Source: Mucilaginibacter aquariorum (GTDB lineage Bacteria; Bacteroidota; Bacteroidia; Sphingobacteriales; Sphingobacteriaceae). From it: 64,000 bases of DNA. The stretch is from positions 157,622 to 221,621 of the forward strand of contig NZ_JANHOH010000008.1 in NCBI RefSeq assembly GCF_024498135.1, read 5' to 3'. Shown here piece after piece: positions 10,801 to 18,971 of this stretch (its first letter is position 1; each line of letters opens with the position of its first letter). Position numbers and translations under genes: made by a program. The notes beneath the pieces were generated by a model, which was not told the origin of the DNA, did no database searches, and worked only from the letters and a program-made list of their open reading frames with translations.

Positions 10801-11044
10801 GTATACCCTTCCATCTAACATTGCAAAGAAACTTACCTTAAACAGGGTTAGGTTATATATTGCCGCACAAAACCTGTTCACTATTACTAAATACAGTGGT
10901 CTTGATCCGGAAATTGGTCAGCCAACCGGTACAGATCCTAATAATAATAATAGTTCTGCAAATAACCCTACAGCATCGGGTGTTGATGTAGGTACTTATC
11001 CGTCATCGAAGTTCTACACGGTGGGTTTAAATGTGACATTTTAG
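7874..11044 (+). CDS. SusC/RagA-family TonB-linked outer membrane transporter
   Basis: 1056 residues. A signal peptide (about 1-28) is followed by a carboxypeptidase-D regulatory-like domain (about 32-112, with the typical VPGASVAVKGTTIGVMTD). A TonB box region and the plug domain follow (VVVVGYGTSRRKDLTGSVSS through NDPLYVVDGYPI, ending ASNGVVIITTKKG). The rest is a 22-strand barrel with a C-terminal aromatic ending (TVGLNVTF). Family members form the pore through which SusD-captured oligosaccharides enter the periplasm, driven by TonB. It lies 287 bp after the HTCS gene and 27 bp before susD, with a candidate HTCS-binding repeat upstream. MMRK gives two adjacent Met start choices. Confidence 0.95.
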   Translation: MMRKLQIKHFVALIGLSLSLLISMSGYAQNRQITGTVTSAEGVVPGASVAVKGTTIGVMTDANGAFRLAVPENATLVISMIGYNTQEMAIGASNSYNIKLTANVSALNEVVVVGYGTSRRKDLTGSVSSVTADQVAKVPVTALDQALQGRSSGVQVTNNDGAPGSGVTVLIRGVGSLGSNDPLYVVDGYPITGGLNNINPNDIASMDILKDASATAIYGVRASNGVVIITTKKGRKDGVEVSLDAYTSVQSEPKKYKVLNAEQWATLANQTPGFDRLPEWANPSALQNVNWQDEVYRTGLRQNYNLAVRGGSEKVQAAFSAGYFDQKGVVLGSYFKRINMGLNLDYTATKWLKSSSSAKYSRQNSNNPFGTGALATLSELIPTIGGNKLTNKAKDENGNYGFYDPVNTYVKSWNNPLYTIETQDAKNLTNYFLGTTSLEATLIDGLKIKTNLGVNTTDYSGYFFTPSDTRSLDQYGVASPNLQNTYSQSANNTFEWLWENTISYSKTFGDHAIDFVGGVSQQENTFRQVGGSGRNMISDAVRDLGQVENLIAFGNKQTFTLASQFGRLNYKFKDKYLLTATVRRDGSSKFYKGNQYGVFPSGSIAWRAKEESFLKEVNFLSDLKFRASYGEVGNQAGIRPFQYLARYSSGGPATSGTNVGYPFGDTYQNGLAYVNLDNQGLTWETSRQTDIGLDAAFLNGDLTLTLDYYRKDSKDFLLQIPTASQSGVTQSAQNAGSIRNQGFEISINYRHAINDFRYGLGLNLTTVNNELLSITKNTRFIGNLVNLTTPANGWQQFSQTNIGQPVGEFYGYKSVGIFQSQPEINALDTKAPDGHYQGNAAQPTQPGDRKFADINGDGQITADDRTSLGSPIPKFYGGFNLDLAYKAFDFNAFFYGSYGNKIFNYQARNLESFQAPGFVGIQNVSVDYYQNHWSPTNPSNRYARVNYNDDVSANNVASSIYVENGSYLRLRNVTLGYTLPSNIAKKLTLNRVRLYIAAQNLFTITKYSGLDPEIGQPTGTDPNNNNSSANNPTASGVDVGTYPSSKFYTVGLNVTF

Positions 11045-11071
11045 ATGATATTAAAGTAACAGAAACGAATA

Positions 11072-12688
11072 ATGAAAAAGAAAATATATTTATATATACT
11101 AACAGTAGGACTGATAGTATTGATTCCCTTCAGTTGTAAAAAAGGGTTTCTGAATCAAATAGATTCATCTAACCCAACAGAGCAAGTCTTATTTAACAAG
11201 CCTTCGGATGGTATTGCACTTGTTAACGCCATATACGATACCTACCAAAATGCCGACCTGTTAAAAAAGTCGCTTTGGTATTATGCCAATTTCCAGTCGC
11301 ACGATTTTTTTAACTGGGGTAACGACAGGTTTTATAATACATATGCTATACCATCTACATTTGGCGGTATACAGGTGTTTTGGCAGCGTGCCTATATTGG
11401 CATTGCCAGGGCAAACTCGGCTATTGAAATATTGAAAACAATGAAGGACAAAGGCGTACTTACCGAGGCGCTGGCTAACCGATTAACAGGTGAAGTGTAC
11501 TTTCTGCGCGGAATGACCTATTACTATCTTGCAGCGAGCTTTGGTGGTGTACCGTTAGAGCTAAAAAGCGGCGCAAATGATGGTTTAAAGCCCAGGAGCA
11601 CACAGGATGAGGTATTTGCACAAGTGGAATCTGACTTAAAAACTGCAGCAGACTTGCTACCCTGGAAAGAGGAGTATGATGCCAAAGAACTTGGTCGCGC
11701 TACAAAAGGGGCGGCGCTTGGATATTTGGGGTCGGCACAAATGTGGCTAAAAAAATATCCTGAGGCTTTGGCTAATTTTAATTTGCTTAATGGCAAATAC
11801 AGCCTGATGTCTGATTTTATGCAGATACATGAATACAAAAATAAAAATAAGGAGGAAGCGCTTTTTGAAATACAGTTTATTGTTGCCGGAACACAGAGCT
11901 GGGGCCCAAGTAATGAAGTCGCATGGATAGGTACTTTTGGCATGCCGGAAGAGGTGTCTAACTTTGGATATGATTACGGTAATAAAGGTTTATATGATGG
12001 CTTTCAGACCGGCGACTTACGAAAAGCGGCAACCATTATAGGCCCTGGTGATATTAACCCAAGCCCGGCTATAATTGCCAGAGGAGGTATAAAATCTTAT
12101 CCGTTAGTAATTGCAGGTTTTGCAAGCAGCGATGCTGCTGTTAAAGCCAAATATACAGGCGACGATGGCAAGATCATTAATACATGCGGTACTGTTACAC
12201 GCCCGTGGGTAGGCTCTGATAATACTATCCCAAGAAGCGGTTATTACTGCGAAAAAATGTGGCGCGATCCAACACTGGATGGGAACTCCGGTAACGGCAA
12301 TATTTTTGGCGCGCAAAATCAGATCCTGTTGCGCTACGGAGAAATTCTGTTAAGTAAAGCAGAATGCCAAGCCAGAACGGGTGATAACGCAGGTGCCTTA
12401 GCTACACTAAAAATTCTTCGTGACAGGGCTTTTGGCGGCAGCGCGCCAGCGGTGTATATAAGTGAAGGTAAAGTGATAACCGATCCGTTGCAAATGATAT
12501 ATCACGAATACAGGCACGAGCTTACGGGCGAATATTCAACATTCTATAATTTGCGTAGGGCAGGAGTTGCAACATCCTTTATTAAGGAAGTTTACGATAT
12601 TGACATTCCTGCGGGTCATGAACTATACCCTATCCCTCAATACGAGATAGGGCTTAATCCAAACCTGGCGCAAAATCCTGGTTACTAA
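11072..12688 (+). CDS. SusD/RagB-family outer membrane glycan-binding lipoprotein
   Basis: 538 residues, starting 27 bp after susC. The lipoprotein signal ends in the lipobox region IPFSC with the acylated Cys near residue 22, placing it on the cell surface as the lid of the SusC pore. Family features include YYLAASFGGVPLEL (about 150-165), the central TPR-like helices, and the C-terminal SusD segment with ILLRYGEILLSKAE and HEYRHELTGE ending LYPIPQYEIGLNPNLAQNPGY, a very typical terminus. It binds the target oligosaccharide, but aromatic contact residues cannot be assigned by eye. A strong terminator follows, ending the susCD transcript. Confidence 0.95.
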   Translation: MKKKIYLYILTVGLIVLIPFSCKKGFLNQIDSSNPTEQVLFNKPSDGIALVNAIYDTYQNADLLKKSLWYYANFQSHDFFNWGNDRFYNTYAIPSTFGGIQVFWQRAYIGIARANSAIEILKTMKDKGVLTEALANRLTGEVYFLRGMTYYYLAASFGGVPLELKSGANDGLKPRSTQDEVFAQVESDLKTAADLLPWKEEYDAKELGRATKGAALGYLGSAQMWLKKYPEALANFNLLNGKYSLMSDFMQIHEYKNKNKEEALFEIQFIVAGTQSWGPSNEVAWIGTFGMPEEVSNFGYDYGNKGLYDGFQTGDLRKAATIIGPGDINPSPAIIARGGIKSYPLVIAGFASSDAAVKAKYTGDDGKIINTCGTVTRPWVGSDNTIPRSGYYCEKMWRDPTLDGNSGNGNIFGAQNQILLRYGEILLSKAECQARTGDNAGALATLKILRDRAFGGSAPAVYISEGKVITDPLQMIYHEYRHELTGEYSTFYNLRRAGVATSFIKEVYDIDIPAGHELYPIPQYEIGLNPNLAQNPGY

Positions 12689-12710
12689 TATTTGATTGGT
12701 TATATTTAGT

Positions 12711-12748
12711 AAAGGCCCTCTCTGTAATGGAGGGGCCTTTTTTTTCTC
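12711..12748 (+). terminator. Terminator after susD
   Basis: Stem AAAGGCCC paired with GGGGCCTTT, small loop, then a run of eight or more T. Strong rho-independent form; implies that the downstream GH31 gene has its own promoter or depends on readthrough. Confidence 0.85.
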
Positions 12749-12804
12749 ATTTTTTATTGCATCGCTCAATACCTTACATGAAGTGCTGAGCATATATAAC
12801 AAAC

Positions 12805-15663
12805 ATGGTTATAAAAAGACTTACTTTATTAGCACTATTTTTTGCCGGAGCTTTCCATTCCTTATGTAATGGGCAAAGCCAAAACGCCCCTTTTAAGCAA
12901 GATGAAAGCGGCATTACTGTAACCCTTAAAAATGCACCGAATGGTGTAAATATGATAAGGTTGAAGCCCATAAATGCGAAAATTATCCGCGTTACAGCAA
13001 CACCCACCAATTTTTTTGTAGAAAAACCAAGTTTAATGGCAGTAACGCCTAATAATTCGGCTATTAAACATACAGTTAACTATACAGATGATAAAATGAT
13101 CGTGCTAACAGATTCTGTAAAAGTTACCGTTTCGACAATAACAGGACTGGTGGAGTTTTATGACTCGAAAGGTAATTTGTTAGTTAAGCAAAGCAAATTT
13201 GCACATGAGCCGGCATTTGTAAATGCGATGTATGACGGAGAAAGCAGTTATCGCGTCAGCCAGTATTTTGATTCGCAAGCCGATGAAGCCTACTATGGCC
13301 TGGGGCAGCATCAGCAGGGTGTAGTTAACTATAAGGGCAGGCATGTAGATCTGATTCAAAACAATACCGAGGTAGCGGTGCCCTTTGTAGTTTCCAGCAA
13401 AAATTATGGCATCCTGTGGGATAATAATGCCATAACCACAGCCGGAGATATTAGACCGCTTGAACCCTTACATGCTTTAAAACTATACAATAAAAATAAC
13501 GAGGCAGGTTGGTTAACCGTCAGCTATAGCCTAAAACAAGATCCAACACGCACAGTTTATGAGCAGGCAGTATCCGATATCGATCTTAATTGGCTATCAG
13601 ATGTGAAACGTTTTCCGGATAGTGTGAAAATGGCTGATGCCATAGTTACTTATGAAGGGGCAATTGAAGGCGACCAAACCGGTTTATACCAATTGCAAAT
13701 CAAATACGGGGGCTATATAAAACTATGGGTAGATGGCAAACAGCTGCTTGATTACTGGCGCCAGTCATGGAACCCCGCCACGGCACTGGTAGACCTTAAC
13801 CTACAGGCAGGGAAAAGCTACCACCTGAAAATGCAATGGATCCCAAGCGGGAGCGAGTCTTATTTAGGCGTTAACGTTTTATTACCGGCACCAGAAAACG
13901 TTAAGAACACCTTCGCCTTTACTTCAGAAGCTGGCAGCACTATTGACTATTACCTTGTATACGGACAGAACGCCGATAGTATAATTAGTGGTTACCGCAC
14001 AATAACAGGTAAAGCGGTTATGCTGCCCAAATGGGCCATGGGGCTTTGGCAAAGCCGCGAACGCTATAAAACACAGGACGAAATACTGGCGGTAGTTAAA
14101 GAGTTTCGCGACCGAAAGATCCCTTTAGATAATATTGTGCTGGACTGGTCGTACTGGAAGCAGGACCAGTGGGGGAGCCAGGAGTTTGATCCTGCACGTT
14201 TTGCTGACCCGGATGGTATGATCAAACAGTTGCATGGGCAGCATATAAATTTCATGATCTCGGTTTGGCCAAAGTTTTATGAAGGCACCGATGCGTATAA
14301 CGCATTTAACAAAAACAATTTTTTATATAAAAGAAATATTGCCAACCGCCAGCGCGATTGGATAGCCAAAGGGTATATATCTACGTTTTATGATGCCTTT
14401 AACCCCGATGCACGCAAGGCATTCTGGGAGCTAATTAGCAAAAAATTATATACTAAAGGTATTGATGCCTGGTGGCTGGATGCTACCGAACCCGATATCT
14501 TATCGAATGCATCAGTAGCCGACCGGAAATTATTGATGACACCAACGTACTTGGGCTCTTCTACAAAATATTTTAACGCATTCCCACTGCAAAATGCCAA
14601 AGGTGTTTATGAGGGGCAGCGTGCCGTTAATCCCAATAACAGGGTGTTTATTTTAACAAGATCCGCTTTTGGGGGTCTGCAGCGTTACGGAGCAGCTACC
14701 TGGAGTGGTGATATTGCCTCGCGTTGGGAAGATATGAAATCGCAAATTGGCGCGGGTATCAACTTTTCTTTATCCGGCATGCCATACTGGACCATGGATA
14801 TTGGCGGCTTTGCCGTTGAGCCACGATATGAAAATGCCAAACGGCAAGATCTGGATGAGTGGCGCGAGTCTATGACCCGCTGGTACCAGTTTGGGGCTTT
14901 TGTGCCTTTGTTTAGGGTGCATGGGCAGTTTCCCTTCCGCGAAATTTATAACGTGGCGCCCAAGGGCCATCCGGCTTATCAAAGCATGTTGTATTATGAC
15001 AAGCTGCGTTATCGCTTAATGCCATACATATATTCACTGGCGGGTAAAATATACCATCAGGATTATACTATAATGCGTGGGTTGATAATGGATTTTGCGG
15101 CTGATAAAAATGTGGAAGGCATTAATGACCAGTATATGTTTGGCCCGTCGTTATTAATTAACCCGGTGTATAAATATGAGGCACATAACCGTGATGTTTA
15201 TTTGCCAAAGGGCAACGGTTGGTACGATCTGTACAGCGGAAAATATTTCAAGGGTGGCAATACCCTAAAAGCGGATGCCCCTTATAACCGTATTCCGGTA
15301 TTTGTAAAGGCAGGTTCCATTATTCCTTTTGGTCCCGAAATTCAATATACCAATGAAAAACCGGCCGACCCTATTACTTTATATGTGTATACCGGCGCAA
15401 ATGCAACCTTTACGTTATACGAAGATGAGGGGAGCAATTACAATTACGAAAAGGGCGACTTTAGCCAGATAGCAATTACTTACAATGAGGGAAGCCACAC
15501 GTTAACCATCGGCGACCGCAACGGCAAGTTTAACGGCATGATAGGTGACAGGACGTTCCGGATCGTAACCATTACATCAAATGCTGCCAAAGCATTGAAT
15601 TTTGATCAAAAACCGAATAAAACTATTAGCTATAACGGGAAAAATGTAAGCATCAAATTATAA
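12805..15663 (+). CDS. Glycoside hydrolase family 31 with PA14 insert, alpha-xylosidase-like
   Basis: 952 residues with a signal peptide (about 1-23, LFFAGAFHSLCNGQ), so periplasmic or surface. GH31 is a retaining (beta/alpha)8 family. The nucleophile motif WWLDATEPD gives Asp559 and the acid/base segment TWSGDIASRW gives Asp636. A PA14-type beta-sandwich is inserted at about residues 270-370 (TGLYQLQIKYGGYIKLWVDG, then SWNPA and LQAGKSYHLKMQW). A PA14 insert is a known feature of GH31 xyloglucan alpha-xylosidases of Bacteroides and Cellvibrio, which supports alpha-xylosidase over alpha-glucosidase. With GH9 in the same locus this points to xyloglucan; the GH26 enzyme fits less well, so a mixed hemicellulose diet is possible. 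It is separated from susD by a terminator. Confidence 0.9.
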   Translation: MVIKRLTLLALFFAGAFHSLCNGQSQNAPFKQDESGITVTLKNAPNGVNMIRLKPINAKIIRVTATPTNFFVEKPSLMAVTPNNSAIKHTVNYTDDKMIVLTDSVKVTVSTITGLVEFYDSKGNLLVKQSKFAHEPAFVNAMYDGESSYRVSQYFDSQADEAYYGLGQHQQGVVNYKGRHVDLIQNNTEVAVPFVVSSKNYGILWDNNAITTAGDIRPLEPLHALKLYNKNNEAGWLTVSYSLKQDPTRTVYEQAVSDIDLNWLSDVKRFPDSVKMADAIVTYEGAIEGDQTGLYQLQIKYGGYIKLWVDGKQLLDYWRQSWNPATALVDLNLQAGKSYHLKMQWIPSGSESYLGVNVLLPAPENVKNTFAFTSEAGSTIDYYLVYGQNADSIISGYRTITGKAVMLPKWAMGLWQSRERYKTQDEILAVVKEFRDRKIPLDNIVLDWSYWKQDQWGSQEFDPARFADPDGMIKQLHGQHINFMISVWPKFYEGTDAYNAFNKNNFLYKRNIANRQRDWIAKGYISTFYDAFNPDARKAFWELISKKLYTKGIDAWWLDATEPDILSNASVADRKLLMTPTYLGSSTKYFNAFPLQNAKGVYEGQRAVNPNNRVFILTRSAFGGLQRYGAATWSGDIASRWEDMKSQIGAGINFSLSGMPYWTMDIGGFAVEPRYENAKRQDLDEWRESMTRWYQFGAFVPLFRVHGQFPFREIYNVAPKGHPAYQSMLYYDKLRYRLMPYIYSLAGKIYHQDYTIMRGLIMDFAADKNVEGINDQYMFGPSLLINPVYKYEAHNRDVYLPKGNGWYDLYSGKYFKGGNTLKADAPYNRIPVFVKAGSIIPFGPEIQYTNEKPADPITLYVYTGANATFTLYEDEGSNYNYEKGDFSQIAITYNEGSHTLTIGDRNGKFNGMIGDRTFRIVTITSNAAKALNFDQKPNKTISYNGKNVSIKL

Positions 15664-15684
15664 TTGATACTGCTCTCTTGTTTG

Positions 15685-15717
15685 AAAGGGTCACGATTTT
15701 ATTTGTGACCCTTTTTT
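15685..15717 (+). terminator. Terminator after the GH31 gene
   Basis: Perfect 10-bp stem AAAGGGTCAC / GTGACCCTTT around a 10-nt loop, followed by a T run. Confidence 0.88.
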
Positions 15718-15936
15718 GCATTCATTTTGATAAAACCTTTATTAAAACTACCGAACATTTTAGCTGAAAATGGCTATTACTAATCATTTTTTGCCAGCAA
15801 AATTTTGTCGTATTTAGTGTTAAGAAAAGGGATATCTCATTCCTCTGAGTATCTGCTTGCGGGCTTAATACAGGGTGCTATTTTATATTCAGATATAAGC
15901 ATCTTCCTATACTCATCCAATACTTATCCAAACAAA

Positions 15937-16560
15937 ATGAAAAATGTTATCACGACTATCATTATTGTTTTTGGCGCATTTACCGCAACTTTTGCGCAAC
16001 AACAAAAGGGAAATGTAGAATTCGGTATAAATACAGGGTTCAGCGTATCTTCGTTATCCTATGGCCTGGAAGACTTCAGTACTTTTAGAAAGTCGATCCA
16101 CTTCGGTGTTTCATCTAACTATTATTTTTCAGACAGATGGAGCATTCTTGGTAAGTTAATTTACGATCCCAAGGGCAGCAATGGATTGTTTTTTATTAAT
16201 CAGGATTTCAGCAATTCGTTTAGCGACCCAAGGCTAAACTACTTAACTGTTCCGATAACGGCTAACTGGCATTTCGGCAAAAAGCGGAACTGGTATTTAA
16301 ACGCTGGTCCCTACGCAGGGTTTTTAATGAGTGCCAAAGAACGAGGTTCTGACAATGATATAAAAGACGCTTTTAAAAGTACAGATTTTGGAGTTTCGTT
16401 GGGAATTGGCGTAAAATTGCCGTTGTCGGAAGCGGTGAAAGCAATGATTGAATACGACCTTCAGTTCGGGGCCATAAATGCCTTTAAAAATAATTCTGGT
16501 ATTAGTGCCCACAACGAAAGGGCAAGTTTAGATTTGGGCTTATGCTTTATGCTTAAATAG
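15937..16560 (+). CDS. Outer membrane beta-barrel protein, porin/PorT-like
   Basis: 207 residues. The ATG at 15937 is chosen because it opens a clear signal peptide (MKNVITTIIIVFGAFTATFAQQ). The frame extends 44 codons further to a TTG at 15805, but that part lacks any coding look. The mature part alternates short hydrophobic strands and turns (SSNYYFSDRWSILGKLIYDP, NWHFGKKRNWYLNAGPYAGF, FGVSLGIGVKLPL) and ends in an aromatic/Leu strand, typical of an eight-strand barrel such as the outer-membrane-beta-barrel families common in Bacteroidota. Substrate or partner unknown. It stands alone after the sugar-use locus with no operon partner. Confidence 0.8.
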   Translation: MKNVITTIIIVFGAFTATFAQQQKGNVEFGINTGFSVSSLSYGLEDFSTFRKSIHFGVSSNYYFSDRWSILGKLIYDPKGSNGLFFINQDFSNSFSDPRLNYLTVPITANWHFGKKRNWYLNAGPYAGFLMSAKERGSDNDIKDAFKSTDFGVSLGIGVKLPLSEAVKAMIEYDLQFGAINAFKNNSGISAHNERASLDLGLCFMLK

Positions 16561-16620
16561 GTGGTTGACTTGTACTTACTGTTCGAGGTTATCCAGCAAG
16601 TTTTTGTTATTTAAAGTACA

Positions 16621-17076
16621 TTACCTTTTTAAGAAAAGGTAACTGATTGTTTCCTTTCTTTTCACGCTAATACTAATGTTACCTATTAACATTAGTACGC
16701 AGCTGGCGAGCCATAACCAGTATCCTAATCGATAGCCTGATATTTCATGCAGACTGCCACCTTCATCGACGATTATAAATTTATTGAACATAAAAGACAA
16801 GGAGATTAGGAACGCTAATAAACTTAAAAATAACGACCGTTTGTTCGATTGCGATTTAAAAGAGAACCATGAAAGAATTAATAATGGATTAGCAAACCAT
16901 GATATACCCGCAATACTGACGCAAAGCCAGCCCGTTAATACTAAAGCATAACCAGGGCCATTATCAACCTGGCCGTTGTCGGTTGAAAATCCACTTTGCG
17001 TAAGCGACGCTATGTATAAGGTAATACTGCAGACTAAGGTTATTATCTTAGTAATATTTTTCATTTCGAATTTCAT
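16621..17076 (-). CDS. Hypothetical membrane protein
   Basis: About 151 residues from the ATG at 17076; an alternative ATG at 17064 (MKNITKIITLV) is equally likely, and the frame extends to 17121. Four hydrophobic segments are visible (TKIITLVCSITLYIASL, YALVLTGWLCVSIAGISWF, LFLSLLAFLISLSFMF, YWLWLASCVLMLIGN), so it is an inner-membrane protein. No family recognised. Its last codons and stop lie in a perfect 9-bp inverted repeat (16621-16642) without a T run. It is convergent with the barrel-protein gene. Confidence 0.65.
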   Translation of the reverse strand: MKFEMKNITKIITLVCSITLYIASLTQSGFSTDNGQVDNGPGYALVLTGWLCVSIAGISWFANPLLILSWFSFKSQSNKRSLFLSLLAFLISLSFMFNKFIIVDEGGSLHEISGYRLGYWLWLASCVLMLIGNISISVKRKETISYLFLKR

Positions 17077-17288
17077 TACAGGTTGAGCTAAAACTAAACA
17101 ATTGTTCAAGCTTTTCGTCAAATCTATTTTCTAAATCCGCTGTGTAATACCGTTCAAAAGCGCTAGTAAATCAAAGGTCTAAGTTTCACCTGAGTTCGAT
17201 TGCTTATATTCTGTGATTGCAGTTTACGCACATTTAACCGTTTGTGCAAACATCTACAAATATTTCAATGGACTTGAAGCACCTAACA

Positions 17289-17322
17289 ACAAAAAAGCCC
17301 TTAGAACTTAATCTAAAGGCTT
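17289..17322 (-). terminator. Terminator of the tRNA-Val transcript
   Basis: On the minus strand an 11-bp stem AAGCCTTTAGA / TCTAAGGGCTT (one G-U pair) with a 6-nt loop, followed by a T run. It begins 10 nt after the tRNA 3' end. Confidence 0.85.
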
Positions 17323-17331
17323 CCATTTAAG

Positions 17332-17406
17332 TGGGAGTTACTGGGTTCGAACCAGTGACCCTCTGCTTGTAAGGCAGATGCTCTGAACCAGCTGAGCTAA
17401 ACTCCC
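17332..17406 (-). tRNA. tRNA-Val (anticodon TAC)
   Basis: 75 nt on the minus strand. The acceptor stem GGGAGTT pairs with AACTCCC with discriminator A. The D-arm is TAGCTCAGCTGGTTCAGAGC, the anticodon stem TCTGC/GCAGA encloses the 7-nt loop CTTACAA giving anticodon TAC (reads GTA and, with modification, other valine codons), and the T-arm contains GGTTCGAACC. The 3' CCA is not encoded, so it must be added after transcription. A canonical promoter lies upstream and a terminator directly follows, so it is a single-gene transcription unit. Confidence 0.97.
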
Positions 17407-17456
17407 TTTTGGTTCTCCTTTCAACGTTGGGCAAGCGCCTGTTCGTTTTGGGACTG

Positions 17457-17486
17457 CAAATATAGGGTTTGCGTTCAATTCTTCAA
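17457..17486 (-). promoter_or_regulatory. Promoter of tRNA-Val
   Basis: On the minus strand TTG (17484-17486) is separated by 19 nt from TATATTTG (17457-17464), an exact match to the Bacteroidota consensus TTG-N19-TAnnTTTG. Predicted start of transcription about 17450, some 45 nt before the mature tRNA. Confidence 0.8.
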
Positions 17487-17538
17487 AAAATAATTTAAAA
17501 TATTTATAACTGATAGATATACAGGTAATTGAATTTTA

Positions 17539-17850
17539 TCACATGGCAATATTTTGGCTTCCGCGAGGATCTTCGGGTAATATTTCCATTTCCGGGCACT
17601 CAATATAGTCGGCGTACCACTGTATGGCCCCAACCACATCAAGGGCATCATCGGCAATAATATTAATGGTTTCAAAAGCGTATAGCTTGTTATGGGCGTA
17701 TCCATACAATTGAATTTCGCTGTCATTTGGGCTAAACCGATCCTCATTAAGGCAAAAAACCCTAATCTTTAAACCGGTATCCCTTGAGTGTATTACATCC
17801 CGGCAGGGGTTGTTGGGATCAGTCGCCAATAAATACACGTTGTAATCCAT
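17539..17850 (-). CDS. Hypothetical cytoplasmic protein
   Basis: 103 residues, acidic, without signal peptide or membrane segment. No family recognised. The sequence has a regular alternation compatible with a small alpha/beta protein (MDYNVYLLATDPNNPCRDVI, then LKIRVFCLNEDRF and IIADDALDVVGAIQWYADYI). The start ATG at 17850 is the only good one. It has no operon partner: tRNA-Val lies downstream on the same strand with its own promoter, which falls just beyond the end of this gene. Confidence 0.65.
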   Translation of the reverse strand: MDYNVYLLATDPNNPCRDVIHSRDTGLKIRVFCLNEDRFSPNDSEIQLYGYAHNKLYAFETINIIADDALDVVGAIQWYADYIECPEMEILPEDPRGSQNIAM

Positions 17851-18271
17851 ACTTACTGTAACATTGTTACTTTCAATAAGTTTCCGATAAATTATTATAC
17901 TTCGCTAAAAGAGGTACAGCGCTGATGGTTAAGAAATTGTGCGCAAGGGTTTTTTTTCTACAGTGTGAGAACCTATTTCTACAAAAGAAAATCATTGTGT
18001 TTTATAAATGTGCTTAATTTTACTGGAATGGCCCTTTTGTAAATAGGCATTGCGTTTGTATATAGCTTATTAGCCCTTCTCAAAGGGAGTTTTTCATAGG
18101 TAGATGTAGAGGCCGAAATACTGCGAGAGTTTTTCGGCCTTTTTTATGTCCCAAAAAATTCCCACTCCAATTTGCTATAAACGATAGTTTTTAAAATCTG
18201 TGTTAAGTTTTTGTGCGTACATGCGGTTATAACCATACGTTAACTTATTTACTAAACAAAACATCTAACTT
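17851..18271. other. 421-bp intergenic region with orphan hairpins
   Basis: No convincing protein gene. The longest ATG frame is about 30 codons (from 17925) and lacks a recognisable family or clear coding look. The stretch contains a small hairpin CCCTT-CTCA-AAGGG with a following T run at 18074-18095, and a full terminator at 18110-18145, both oriented for plus-strand transcription although no plus-strand gene precedes them. An unannotated small RNA ending near 18145 is the simplest reading. The last 120 bp should hold the promoter of the ferritin-like pair, but no consensus pair of boxes was found. Confidence 0.5.
18110..18145 (+). terminator. Orphan rho-independent terminator
   Basis: Perfect 9-bp stem AGGCCGAAA / TTTCGGCCT (18110-18118, 18132-18140), 13-nt loop, then a T run. 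There is no open reading frame on this strand for more than 1.5 kb upstream, so it is not the end of a recognised gene. Confidence 0.8.
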
Positions 18272-18946
18272 ATGAAAACAGAAATTAACCCAATCACAGG
18301 TGGGGCAAGCATGGCCAGGCGGTCGTTTTTGCGCTATGCAGGGGCAAGCGCCGCGGCCGTAGCCGTTATGGGTGCTGCAGCATCATGTAAAAAAGACCGG
18401 GTTTCCGTTAATTCGGGTACTGATATTGGCTCGGGTGATATTGGCGTACTTAACTTTGCCTATGCGCTGGAGCAATTAGAAGCCGCTTTTTATTTGCAGG
18501 TAGTGGCTACCCCTTACAGCGGTATCAGCTCGCTCGAAACCGCTTATCTTACAGATATTCGGGACCATGAAGTGTTGCACCGCGATTTTTTTAAAGCAGC
18601 CATAGGCAGCAAGGCTATTATGGCCTTAACTCCCGATTTTAGCAAGATCAATTTCAGCGATCGCACAAGTGTGTTAGCTGCGGCCAAATTATTTGAAGAC
18701 ACAGGCGTACAGGCTTATGATGGCGCCGGTTATTTAATTAAAGACCCTGGTTACTTAACCATTGCCGGTAAGATTGTATCGGTAGAAGCAAGGCATGCCG
18801 CTTTGATATCAAACTTAATTACCCCCGGAAGCTTTGCCAGTGATCAGGTTGATTCAAACGGATTAAACAAGTCCGCTTCAATTAAAGAGATCCTTACAGC
18901 GGCTAATGGTTTTCTAAAAACCAAGGTAACAGCAAACAACTTTTAG
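18272..18946 (+). CDS. Tat-exported ferritin-like domain protein (Ferritin_2 type)
   Basis: 224 residues. The N-terminus has a Tat-type signal (ARRSFLRYAGASAAAVAVMG) ending in a possible lipobox AASC, so it is exported folded, perhaps as a lipoprotein. The mature part is a four-helix bundle of the ferritin-like desiccation-related type. Likely metal-ligand groups are ALEQLEAAFY, the ExxH in DHEVLHRDF, LFEDTGVQAYDGAG, and the ExxH in SVEARHAALIS. Tat export is consistent with metal loading in the cytoplasm. A second family member follows after 25 bp in the same operon. Function of extracytoplasmic Ferritin_2 proteins is poorly known; oxidative or iron stress is an inference. Confidence 0.85.
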   Translation: MKTEINPITGGASMARRSFLRYAGASAAAVAVMGAAASCKKDRVSVNSGTDIGSGDIGVLNFAYALEQLEAAFYLQVVATPYSGISSLETAYLTDIRDHEVLHRDFFKAAIGSKAIMALTPDFSKINFSDRTSVLAAAKLFEDTGVQAYDGAGYLIKDPGYLTIAGKIVSVEARHAALISNLITPGSFASDQVDSNGLNKSASIKEILTAANGFLKTKVTANNF

Positions 18947-18971
18947 TTATAAACCATAATTACACATCGCC

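Noticed and set aside
15805..15936. 44-codon N-terminal extension of the barrel-protein gene from a TTG
   Set aside because: The ATG at 15937 opens a clear signal peptide; the extension would bury it and has no coding look.
17925..18017. 30-codon ATG frame in the intergenic region
   Set aside because: Composition is Lys/Phe/Cys-rich with no family resemblance, and the length is expected by chance.
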